NCBI GenBank assembly: GCA_937900215.1
Contig: CALCFH010000196.1
Span: 1 to 13,737 of the forward strand
Reading direction: 5' to 3'
DNA: 13,737 bases
DNA from: an uncultured Cryomorphaceae bacterium
GTDB taxonomy: Bacteria; Bacteroidota; Bacteroidia; Flavobacteriales; Schleiferiaceae
Position numbers and translations under genes: made by a program. This document shows, one piece after another, positions 1 through 7,560 of the stretch. The notes beneath the pieces are model-generated. The model was not told the origin of the DNA. It searched no databases and was given only the letters and a program-made list of their open reading frames with translations. Each line of letters opens with the position of its first letter. Position 1 is the stretch's first letter.

Positions 1-1281
1 CAAGGCATTCAAACGTATGTCTATAGACTCATATCCTCTATCAATTTGCTCGATATTGTGTATGGTGCTAACTCCGTCTGCACTCATGGCCGCAATGAGC
101 AAAGATACGCCAGCTCGTATATCTGGGCTAGTCATGGTGGTTGCCCTTAGAGGAAATTTACGATCCGTTCCAATAACTGTAGCACGATGTGGATCACACA
201 AAATAATCTGCGCTCCCATATCAATGAGTTTGTCTACAAAAAACAATCTGCTCTCAAACATTTTCTGATGAATCAATAAGCTGCCTTTGGCTTGTGTTGC
301 TACAACCAATACTATGCTCAATAAGTCTGGAGTAAAACCAGGCCAAGGGGCATCCGAAACGGTAAGGATAGAACCATCTATAAAGCTTTGAATCTCATAG
401 CTCTTCTGAGAAGGAACAAAGATTGAATCTCCCCTTCGCTCTAAATGAATACCCAGTTTTGAAAACACATCTGGAATTACACCCAAATGCTCATAGCCAC
501 AATCTTTTATTATTAACTCACTCTGAGTCATGGCGGCAAGTCCTATGTATGAACCTACTTCAATCATATCAGGCAAGATGCGATGCGTAGTTCCTTTTAG
601 AGAGCTTACCCCTTGAATTTTAAGTAGGTTAGAACCTATCCCCTCAATGATCGCCCCCATTCTGACCAACATCTTACAAAGCTGTTGTAAATAGGGTTCG
701 CAAGCTGCATTGTATATAGTTGTGGTACCTTCTGCCAATACGGCCGCCATAAGTACGTTGGCTGTACCTGTTACAGAGGCTTCGTCAAGAAGAATGTAAT
801 TCCCAATTAGCTTTTCAGCCTCTACGCCATAAAATGCTTCTTCCGCTCTAAATCGAAAGCGCGCGCCCAATTTCTGAAAACCGATAAAATGGGTATCCAA
901 CCTTCTTCTTCCAATCTTATCTCCACCGGGCTTGGGAATAAATCCTTTTCCAAAACGGGCTAAGAGCGGACCAACTATCATAATACTACCGCGCAATGAG
1001 CTTCCTTTTTTACGGAAAACATCGGACTCTAAGTAATCTAGATTGATGTTATCTGCTTTAAAAGAATACGATCCTTTGTCATTTTTTCTAACCACTACTC
1101 CTAGGTCAGAAAGTATTTCAATGAGTCTATTTACATCGTGAATATCTGGGATATTATCGATGCTCACTTCTTCGTCTGTCAATAAAACGGCACAGAGTAT
1201 TTGCAACGCCTCATTCTTTGCGCCCTGAGGAGTTATCTCTCCTTTTAATCTTTTGCCACCTGTAATTTTAAATGTTTCCAT
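1..1281 (-). CDS. murA: UDP-N-acetylglucosamine 1-carboxyvinyltransferase (MurA), partial at C-terminus
   Basis: MurA transfers the enolpyruvyl group of phosphoenolpyruvate to UDP-GlcNAc in the cytoplasm, the first committed step of peptidoglycan synthesis. I translated the minus strand from the ATG at 1281: 427 codons are open to the window edge, ending RLNAL, so probably fewer than about 15 residues are missing. Family landmarks are in order: GAKNEALQI with Lys22/Asn23, the active-site loop PGGDKIGRRRLDTH around residues 118-131, WPGFTPD with Asp319, and SPDIRAG with Arg389. The loop residue equivalent to E. coli Cys115 is Asp121 (codon 921-919), a natural substitution known in other MurA proteins to prevent alkylation by fosfomycin. 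The gene begins 5 bases after the stop of the DUF4290 gene and has no room for its own promoter there, so it is probably cotranscribed with that gene and the upstream helicase gene. Confidence 0.96.
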   Translation of the reverse strand, partial: METFKITGGKRLKGEITPQGAKNEALQILCAVLLTDEEVSIDNIPDIHDVNRLIEILSDLGVVVRKNDKGSYSFKADNINLDYLESDVFRKKGSSLRGSIMIVGPLLARFGKGFIPKPGGDKIGRRRLDTHFIGFQKLGARFRFRAEEAFYGVEAEKLIGNYILLDEASVTGTANVLMAAVLAEGTTTIYNAACEPYLQQLCKMLVRMGAIIEGIGSNLLKIQGVSSLKGTTHRILPDMIEVGSYIGLAAMTQSELIIKDCGYEHLGVIPDVFSKLGIHLERRGDSIFVPSQKSYEIQSFIDGSILTVSDAPWPGFTPDLLSIVLVVATQAKGSLLIHQKMFESRLFFVDKLIDMGAQIILCDPHRATVIGTDRKFPLRATTMTSPDIRAGVSLLIAAMSADGVSTIHNIEQIDRGYESIDIRLNAL

Positions 1282-1286
1282 ACTGT

Positions 1287-1952
1287 TTAGCCGTTGTTAT
1301 TCGGTCTGCGAAATTTCTTGTTTTTGGATTTAGTATTTGTTGCTGGACGTGGACGCTTAGAGTTGGTTCTTGCTGGCTTTTCTGGAATAGGCAAGCTGTT
1401 AGCTAGCGCCTGTTGACTCGGAAGACTCATGTCTTCACTGATAGTCAACCTTCCCTTTGATATCAATTTTAACTCACTGAAAATCAAATCATCTTGCACA
1501 GTGTCTTTGTTCCAAACCAGATAGGATTTCTTCATCTGACATGCAATCTGATGAATAAGCACTTCTTTTTTCGGATCAGAATCTTCAAGAGTTACAGCAT
1601 ACTCTACTAAAGACTTTACAATATTGCCGTAATGGCGAAACCTTGAACTTCTGGCCGGGTAAGGAACCAAGTTGGGCTTGCTCTCAAACGTAGATTTTTC
1701 TGGAATGGGAAATGGACTGTCTACATCCAATTCAAAATTGCTCATTATGAATAGATGATCCCATAATTTATGTCTGTAATCAGGCGTATCTCTCAAATGT
1801 GGATTGAGATTGCCAATAATTTCAATGATCGCTTGGGCTGCTAAATTCCGTTGTTCACGGTCTTTAATTGCCTTGCAATCTTGTATCATACTCTGAACAT
1901 TTCTTCCGTATTCAGGAATGATTAAATGAGGTCTTGTTGAATTGTATTCCAT
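1287..1952 (-). CDS. DUF4290 family protein
   Basis: A 221-residue cytosolic-looking protein without signal peptide or membrane segment. I recognise it as the DUF4290 family, which is conserved in Bacteroidota and has no established function. The N-terminal part (about residues 5-175) is the conserved region, with the opening YNSTRPHLIIPEYGRNVQ, a helix-rich stretch, and a RFRHYGNIVKSLVEYA segment. The last 30 or so residues are rich in Lys, Arg, Pro and Asn and probably disordered; such a basic tail could bind nucleic acid, but that is inference. The ATG at 1952 is 17 bases from the stop of the upstream helicase gene, and the stop lies 5 bases before murA, so the three form one probable transcription unit. 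The family's usual place beside murA suggests a link to envelope growth, but the sequence does not show what it does. Confidence 0.88.
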   Translation of the reverse strand: MEYNSTRPHLIIPEYGRNVQSMIQDCKAIKDREQRNLAAQAIIEIIGNLNPHLRDTPDYRHKLWDHLFIMSNFELDVDSPFPIPEKSTFESKPNLVPYPARSSRFRHYGNIVKSLVEYAVTLEDSDPKKEVLIHQIACQMKKSYLVWNKDTVQDDLIFSELKLISKGRLTISEDMSLPSQQALANSLPIPEKPARTNSKRPRPATNTKSKNKKFRRPNNNG

Positions 1953-1969
1953 TAAGAGCTTACATTGAA

Positions 1970-4306
1970 TTATACTGTTTTAAGCTTTGCAAATTTCATT
2001 AGGAGCTTTTTCTCTTCGCCATGATCAAATTGTATCGTGGCCTTTGCATTCGGACCCTCCCCTTCTACAAAGGTTACGGTTCCTGTACCAAAACGAGCGT
2101 GTTGAACGCGCATTCCTTTCACTACTTCCTTCAACCCTTGTCCGCGTTCATACGAAGGAATAGCATCGGACGAAGATAAGGGTCTCATTCCTTTTACAGG
2201 TGGAATGGTGGGTTTATCTACTGTCTTAGGTGGTTCCGACTTATTGAGTTTTTTCTGAAAACGGGCACTCGATCCTTTTCCAAAACCTGAGCCTGAGTAT
2301 GGCAAAAAAGTCTCATCAGAGAAGGGATTGAAATCGGGAATTTGCAAATCTAAATGCTGTTCATCTATTTCATCAATAAACCTACTGGGTTCGCAATCGA
2401 TGGTCTTCCCCCATCTAAACCGCGAATGGGCATAGGTAAGAAATGCTTTCTTCTCAGCGCGTGTGAGTGCCACATAGAATAATCTTCTTTCTTCTTCTAA
2501 CTCCGTACGCGTATTCATGGCCATCATACTTGGGAAAAGACTCTCTTCCATACCCACTACAAATACGCATGGAAACTCCAGTCCTTTAGCCAAATGCACG
2601 GTCATAAGGGCTACTTTTTTTCCATCGTCCTCACCCGAATTATCTGCATCTGTAATCAGCGCAATATCTTGTACAAAGTTGCTCAAAGAAGGATCTCCAT
2701 CTTCTATCTGCAACTGCCCGTCGGCAAAATCTTGAATGGCATTGAGAAGTTCCTCTACGTTCTGAACACGTGAAGCCCCTTCTGGGGTTTTATCCTCCTC
2801 CATCTCACGCAACAAGCCGCTTCCTCTCACTACGTAATCTGCAGCAGAAAAGGCATCTCTCTTTTCAATTTCAACGGCGTAGGATCTTATAGCCGCACAA
2901 AAGTCTGCCAAACGCTTGCAGGTAGCCGCTTGTATGCCCGCTTGTGAGCTAAGAATGGCATTCTCCGCCACCTCAAAAAGACTAACTCTATTCTCTTGAG
3001 CTAGTACATTTAGCCTATCCAATGTTGTGTCGCCAATGCCTCTCTTGGGCAAATTTACCACTCGTCGAAACGCCTCTTCATCATTATTATTCAGGGCTAA
3101 GCGGAAATACGCTAGCACATCTTTGACTTCCTTTCTTTGATAAAAACTCAAGCCCCCATAAATTCGATAGGGAATGTTTCTCCTACGAAGGGCGTCTTCA
3201 AACGATCTTGACTGAGCATTGGTGCGGTACAGTATGGAAAAGTTTCCATAATGCCATTGATTGCGCTGTGACCACTCAAAGATTTGTTCACTTACGTAAT
3301 TTGACTCTTCGTAATCGCTTATTGCCTTAAAAACCGTAATTAACTCGCCTTCTTCATTGGATGTCCATACTTTCTTTTGAAGCTGATCTTGGTTGTGCGC
3401 TATAATAGAGTTTGCCGCTTTAACAATGTGCTGAGAGGATCTATAATTCTGCTCTAGCTTATAAATATTGGCCTCTGGATAATCTCTATTAAAGTTCAGA
3501 ATATTTTGAATATTTGCTCCTCTGAAGGAGTAAATACTCTGAGCATCGTCTCCAACCACACATACGTTCTCAAATCTAGAAGCCAGGGCTTTTACAATGA
3601 TGTATTGAGAATGATTGGTATCTTGATACTCGTCTACCATTATGTATTTAAATCGGTCTTGGTATTTGGCAAGAACTGCTGGAAATTTGGCCAATAATTC
3701 ATTTGTTTTCAACAACAAATCATCAAAATCCATGGCTCCTGATCTAAAACAACGATCTAAATAGGCGGTATACAGAGAACCCATGAGTGGCATCTTTGCT
3801 GCGCTGTCTTGAGCTATTAACTCTTCCCTTCTATCGTAAATCTTGGGCGTAATTAGATTGTTCTTGAAAGCCGATATCCTATTTTGAACTGTTTTGGGCT
3901 TATAAATCTCTTTGTCGAGATTCATCTCCTTAATCAGATTGGTTATGACCTTCCTGGCATCTTCTGTATCATAAATGGTAAAGTTGGATGGATAGCCCAA
4001 ATGATGTCCTTCGGCCCGAAGAATTCGGGCAAAAACAGAGTGGAATGTCCCCATCCAGAGGTTTCTGGCTTCTGAATCACCCACCAAACGGGCAATTCTT
4101 TCCTTCATCTCTCTCGCTGCCTTATTCGTAAAAGTGAGCGAGAGTATGTTAAAGGAGTCTACGCCTCTTTCCATTAGATAGGCAATGCGGTAGGTTAAAA
4201 CTCTCGTCTTACCCGAACCCGCTCCGGCAATAACCATTACTGGTCCTTCGGTGGCCAACACAGCCGATTTTTGTGCTGGATTTAATTGATCTAAATACGT
4301 ACTCAT
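1970..4306 (-). CDS. UvrD/PcrA-type superfamily 1A DNA helicase
   Basis: A 778-residue ATP-dependent 3'-5' DNA helicase of the UvrD/PcrA family, acting in DNA repair and in clearing proteins or RNA polymerase from DNA. All superfamily 1 motifs are present: Q motif LNPAQKSAV (8-16), Walker A GAGSGKT (28-34), motif Ia LTFTNKAAREM (57-67), motif II VDEYQDT (224-230), motif III GDDAQSIYSFRGA (252-264), motif IV YRTNAQSR (360-367), motif V MTVHLAKGLEF (568-578), and motif VI RRLFYVALTRAEK (607-619). The C-terminal part has a low-complexity linker (about 655-725), then a Tudor-like module (about 730-778, GMRVQHARFGTGTV) that in PcrA/UvrD contacts RNA polymerase. Length is typical for PcrA (around 720-780). 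The ATG at 4306 follows a TATTTTTG box by 10 bases. I leave the symbol blank because pcrA and uvrD naming is arbitrary in this phylum. It is probably the first gene of the uvrD-DUF4290-murA unit. Confidence 0.97.
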   Translation of the reverse strand: MSTYLDQLNPAQKSAVLATEGPVMVIAGAGSGKTRVLTYRIAYLMERGVDSFNILSLTFTNKAAREMKERIARLVGDSEARNLWMGTFHSVFARILRAEGHHLGYPSNFTIYDTEDARKVITNLIKEMNLDKEIYKPKTVQNRISAFKNNLITPKIYDRREELIAQDSAAKMPLMGSLYTAYLDRCFRSGAMDFDDLLLKTNELLAKFPAVLAKYQDRFKYIMVDEYQDTNHSQYIIVKALASRFENVCVVGDDAQSIYSFRGANIQNILNFNRDYPEANIYKLEQNYRSSQHIVKAANSIIAHNQDQLQKKVWTSNEEGELITVFKAISDYEESNYVSEQIFEWSQRNQWHYGNFSILYRTNAQSRSFEDALRRRNIPYRIYGGLSFYQRKEVKDVLAYFRLALNNNDEEAFRRVVNLPKRGIGDTTLDRLNVLAQENRVSLFEVAENAILSSQAGIQAATCKRLADFCAAIRSYAVEIEKRDAFSAADYVVRGSGLLREMEEDKTPEGASRVQNVEELLNAIQDFADGQLQIEDGDPSLSNFVQDIALITDADNSGEDDGKKVALMTVHLAKGLEFPCVFVVGMEESLFPSMMAMNTRTELEEERRLFYVALTRAEKKAFLTYAHSRFRWGKTIDCEPSRFIDEIDEQHLDLQIPDFNPFSDETFLPYSGSGFGKGSSARFQKKLNKSEPPKTVDKPTIPPVKGMRPLSSSDAIPSYERGQGLKEVVKGMRVQHARFGTGTVTFVEGEGPNAKATIQFDHGEEKKLLMKFAKLKTV

Positions 4307-4316
4307 ACTGTTCGTT

Positions 4317-4324
4317 CAAAAATA
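4317..4324 (-). promoter_or_regulatory. Candidate -7 box for the helicase gene
   Basis: On the minus strand the sequence reads TATTTTTG, an exact match to the TAnnTTTG consensus of Bacteroidota primary-sigma promoters. It ends 10 bases before the helicase ATG, so a start point 4-7 bases downstream would leave a leader of only about 3-6 bases. I do not see a good TTTG-type -33 element at the usual distance, so this rests on the -7 box and its position alone. Confidence 0.38.
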
Positions 4325-4374
4325 GAAACTTGGCGTTGAACTAAGGCATTGCGATAGTACACTAAACTAGAGAG

Positions 4375-4403
4375 TTGTTAACGCTTAATAGTCACTATTT
4401 TTA
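4375..4403 (+). promoter_or_regulatory. Candidate promoter for the 578-residue T9SS cargo gene
   Basis: A TTG at 4375-4377 is followed after 18 bases by TATTTTTA at 4396-4403, which differs from TAnnTTTG only in the last base. The box ends 23 bases before the ATG at 4427. A 13-base palindrome, AATAGTCACTATT at 4387-4399, runs into the -7 box and could be an operator or simply chance. The spacer is slightly short for the family, so the call is tentative. Confidence 0.3.
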
Positions 4404-4426
4404 CTGTTCTATAATTTACCATCCAT

Positions 4427-6163
4427 ATGCCGTTCCTACTTCGTCTCAAGTGGCCTATATTAAGTTTGATTCTGCTGTGCCAACCATTGCGCGCACAATT
4501 CAATTTACCAAGTGATACGGTTCTTTGTCCAGGCGAAAATCACTATATCTCGAGTGGCTTTAAAAGTATTTCGTCTTCTACGGTTGTTTCATTGAGCGAC
4601 GACCAGTTTAGCGCAGTTATCCCTATTGGATTTCCTTTTGAATTTTACGGCGTTGCCTATACCGAGCTTGTGATTAGCTCTAACAATTACGTAACCTTCA
4701 ATACCGGTGTTGCTGGCGGAGGCAGTCCTTGGCAAATTAACGCGAACATTCCCAATGCAGGCAATGCCCAGCCGAACTCCATAATGTGCCCTTGGCAAGA
4801 CATCAATCCTGGTGTTGGAGGCACTATAGAATATGGTGTTTCTGGCAATGCCCCTAATCGAATTTTCACCATTTCTTTCTGCCAAATTCCAATGTTCAGT
4901 TGCACGGGAGATCTTTTCACCGACCAAATTCTTTTGTACGAAGGCTCCTTTAGAATAGAAACACACATCCGAGATAAACCGCTTTGTGTTACTTGGAATA
5001 ATGGTGCCGCCATACATGGGCTTCAAAATGCCTCAGGCACTGTTGCACACGTTGTGCCGGGTAGAAATTTTTCAGATCCCGTCTGGACAACCTCCAATGA
5101 GGGCTATGCTTTTATTCCTACAGCCTCCAATGGGTATACCATCCAACAAATCGCCTACAACCCAAGTGTTTTTAATGATATCGATTGGTACGATTCAAGT
5201 GGAAATTTATTCAGTACGGGCGACAGCCTATTTGTAAATCTACCGCAAGGGACTGTAGAAACTTTTAGAGTACAGTCATCTATCTGCGGTGGGGCCATTA
5301 TTTCAGACACCATTACGCTCTATCTACCTGATCTTCAATCGGCTGAAATACAGCCTTCTTGTGAAAACGAACCCAATGGAATTGTGTTTATAGATCTGTT
5401 CGATCAAAATCCCTATCGCTACAATTGCTTTCTGGTAGATGTAAACGACAGTATTATTTGGGCGAGCAGCGTACAACGATTTCAAGATACCGCCTATGGT
5501 ATTCCGCCTGGAAAGTACGCGGTAGTGGTAACCGATACCAATAGCTGCCTCCAAATAGATACGGTTGTAGTTGGTAGTTTGGGGAATGTGGTCGCAGCCG
5601 CACTAGGCGTTAACGATGTGTATTATGACAGTGTTCTGGTCTATCAAGAGTTCTTCGACAATAGCGAGGGAGCCGTACAGCACTTCTGGACCAGCAACGG
5701 ACAAACTAGTACCGATGTTAATCCGATTTTCAGCTACGATACCTGCGGAATCTACCCCGTAACACTGGTAGTTCTAAATGCCAATGGTTGCAGAGATTCC
5801 ATTTCATTCGACTATGAAGTCTACTGCTATATAGAACCACCCATCATTCCAGAAGACAGCACAGAATTTGAAGTGCCTAATGTCTTCACTCCCAACGGAG
5901 ATGGTGTCAACGACTTCTTCAATATTACCTACCAAGGGGTGCCCAATCTCATTGACTTTCAAGGCAAGATTTTTACTCGGTTTGGACAAGAAGTCTATAC
6001 TTGGACCGATTGGGCAACGAAAGAATCGGGCTGGAATGGAACCATGAATGGCAATAAAGTTGCCGATGGTACGTATTTCTACATCATAACCTCTAAAGAC
6101 TCGCACGGACAAAGCTTCAATCGACAAGGAACACTTACGCTCTTTTCGGGAGGAGCCAACTAA
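4427..6163 (+). CDS. Secreted T9SS cargo protein with gliding-motility-type C-terminal domain
   Basis: A 578-residue exported protein. Residues 1-24 form a signal peptide (basic start, hydrophobic run, cleavage probably after LRA). About residues 25-215 resemble a beta-sandwich of the kind seen in Bacteroidota surface proteins, with an IGFPFEFYG...YTELVISSNNYVTF pattern like nidogen-type extracellular domains; that likeness is by eye. Middle regions look Ig- or SprB-like (about 225-390), followed by a PKD-like domain (about 390-470, ending SYDTCGIYPVTLVV). The last 95 residues (from VPNVFTPNGDGVNDFF at 483) are the CHU_C gliding-motility-associated domain, the type B signal for secretion through the outer membrane by T9SS. 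There is no recognisable catalytic domain, so an adhesive or structural role at the surface is the most I can infer. The gene reads away from the helicase gene; HMG-CoA reductase follows after 47 bases. Confidence 0.88.
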   Translation: MPFLLRLKWPILSLILLCQPLRAQFNLPSDTVLCPGENHYISSGFKSISSSTVVSLSDDQFSAVIPIGFPFEFYGVAYTELVISSNNYVTFNTGVAGGGSPWQINANIPNAGNAQPNSIMCPWQDINPGVGGTIEYGVSGNAPNRIFTISFCQIPMFSCTGDLFTDQILLYEGSFRIETHIRDKPLCVTWNNGAAIHGLQNASGTVAHVVPGRNFSDPVWTTSNEGYAFIPTASNGYTIQQIAYNPSVFNDIDWYDSSGNLFSTGDSLFVNLPQGTVETFRVQSSICGGAIISDTITLYLPDLQSAEIQPSCENEPNGIVFIDLFDQNPYRYNCFLVDVNDSIIWASSVQRFQDTAYGIPPGKYAVVVTDTNSCLQIDTVVVGSLGNVVAAALGVNDVYYDSVLVYQEFFDNSEGAVQHFWTSNGQTSTDVNPIFSYDTCGIYPVTLVVLNANGCRDSISFDYEVYCYIEPPIIPEDSTEFEVPNVFTPNGDGVNDFFNITYQGVPNLIDFQGKIFTRFGQEVYTWTDWATKESGWNGTMNGNKVADGTYFYIITSKDSHGQSFNRQGTLTLFSGGAN

Positions 6164-6210
6164 ACTTTTATGCAGTTAAGAGGGTTAAAGTTCATCAGAA
6201 AACGAAAACA

Positions 6211-7560
6211 ATGAGCGGAGCAGTAAAGGGATTTTCCAAACTATCGAAAGAAGCAAAAATTGAATGGTTGGCGAACCACCATTTTAAGAATCCTGAAAAA
6301 GCCATTGAGCTTTTAAAATCCTATTGGCATGATGATATTAAAGTTCAAAAGCTGCACGATGATTTCATCGAGAATACCATAAGCAACTATTATCTGCCGT
6401 TTGGAATAGCGCCCAACTTTCTGATTAATGGGAAGATATATACCCTTCCTATGGCCATTGAAGAAAGCTCTGTAGTTGCCGCTGCCTCTAAGGCCGCAAG
6501 CTTTTGGAAATCAAGAGGTGGATTTAAAACTACAGTCATCTCTACCCTAAAAATTGGTCATGTGCATTTCATTTACAATGGAAATGCCGATTGGTTAAGA
6601 GGTGTGATAGAATCCAATGAAACTAAATTCCTAGAAGATTGCAGCGACATAACCGCCAATATGCGCAATCGCGGAGGGGGAATAAAGGAATTAGAACTCG
6701 TTGATCGCTCTGATGCTGAGCCAGGTTACTTTCAAATTCAAGTGAAGTTCGAAACCTGTGATTCTATGGGTGCCAACTTTATCAATAGTTGTTTAGAACA
6801 AATTGCCAAAACGCTTAGAAGTGTAATCTCCTCTGAAGCTCCTTCGGCAAATGAGAACCCAGAGGTGCAAATTGTCATGTGCATCCTTTCAAACTATACA
6901 CCTGAATGCATTGTACGTGCGGAAGTCTCTTGCCCAATAGAAGAGCTCCAAGATGGATCGGGTATCAGTCCTACTGAATTTGTTGAGAAATTTCAGCGTG
7001 CAGTACGCATTGCCCAAATCGAAAGATACCGCGCCACCACCCACAACAAAGGCATTTTCAATGGTATTGATGCTGTAGTTATTGCTACAGGAAACGATTT
7101 TAGAGCCGTGGAAGCCGCTGGTCATACCTACGCTTCTCGAAATGGCCGATACCAAAGCCTTACCAATTGTACCGTAAAAGATGGACACTTTTATTTTTGG
7201 ATTGAACTGCCCTTAGCCTTGGGAACGGTAGGCGGACTTACCAGTCTTCATCCGCTTGTTAAACTGGCTCATGAAATGTTGGGGAATCCAAATGCGGAGG
7301 AACTCATGATGATTGTGGCGGCTTCAGGATTGGCCCAAAATTTTGGTGCTCTGCGTGCTTTAGTTACTACGGGTATTCAGAAAGGCCATATGAAAATGCA
7401 CCTTTTCAATATTTTAAATCAGCTAGAGGCAACAGATCAAGAAAGGGAAACAATGGTCCGTTTTTTCTCAGATAAAGTAGTTGCACACAATGAAGTAGTG
7501 CGCAAGTTCTGCGATCTCCGTAGAATCTCTTACGAGGCTTTTGTTGGAAGAAACCATTAG
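6211..7560 (+). CDS. Hydroxymethylglutaryl-CoA reductase, class II-type
   Basis: HMG-CoA reductase makes mevalonate (the degradative direction is also possible), normally the committed step of isoprenoid synthesis by the mevalonate route. The 449-residue protein has no membrane anchor. Catalytic landmarks follow the order known from Pseudomonas mevalonii: MAIEESSVVAAASKAA (Glu84/Glu85), DSMGANFINS (184-193, the cofactor-binding DxMGxN-type motif), HNKGIFNGID with Lys280, ATGNDFRAVEA with Asp296, and a C-terminal GIQKGHMKMH with His393 as general acid. Length and soluble form fit class II. The ATG at 6211 is the first good start and has no strong Shine-Dalgarno sequence. Its 3' end overlaps the following GHMP kinase gene by 20 bases, so the two are almost certainly cotranscribed and perhaps translationally coupled. 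Cofactor preference (NADH or NADPH) cannot be read from this. Confidence 0.95.
   Translation: MSGAVKGFSKLSKEAKIEWLANHHFKNPEKAIELLKSYWHDDIKVQKLHDDFIENTISNYYLPFGIAPNFLINGKIYTLPMAIEESSVVAAASKAASFWKSRGGFKTTVISTLKIGHVHFIYNGNADWLRGVIESNETKFLEDCSDITANMRNRGGGIKELELVDRSDAEPGYFQIQVKFETCDSMGANFINSCLEQIAKTLRSVISSEAPSANENPEVQIVMCILSNYTPECIVRAEVSCPIEELQDGSGISPTEFVEKFQRAVRIAQIERYRATTHNKGIFNGIDAVVIATGNDFRAVEAAGHTYASRNGRYQSLTNCTVKDGHFYFWIELPLALGTVGGLTSLHPLVKLAHEMLGNPNAEELMMIVAASGLAQNFGALRALVTTGIQKGHMKMHLFNILNQLEATDQERETMVRFFSDKVVAHNEVVRKFCDLRRISYEAFVGRNH

Noticed and set aside
17..268. Plus-strand open frame of 83 codons
   Set aside because: It lies wholly antisense to murA, whose protein motifs are unmistakable; the product has no recognisable features.
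4589..5026. Two overlapping minus-strand frames of 108 and 145 codons
   Set aside because: Antisense to the N-terminal domain of the first T9SS cargo gene, with no homology I recognise and no promoter; typical shadow frames.
6163..6192. Inverted repeat AACTTT/AAAGTT between the cargo gene and HMG-CoA reductase
   Set aside because: Six AT-rich pairs across an 18-base loop with no T tract; too weak to call a terminator or operator.
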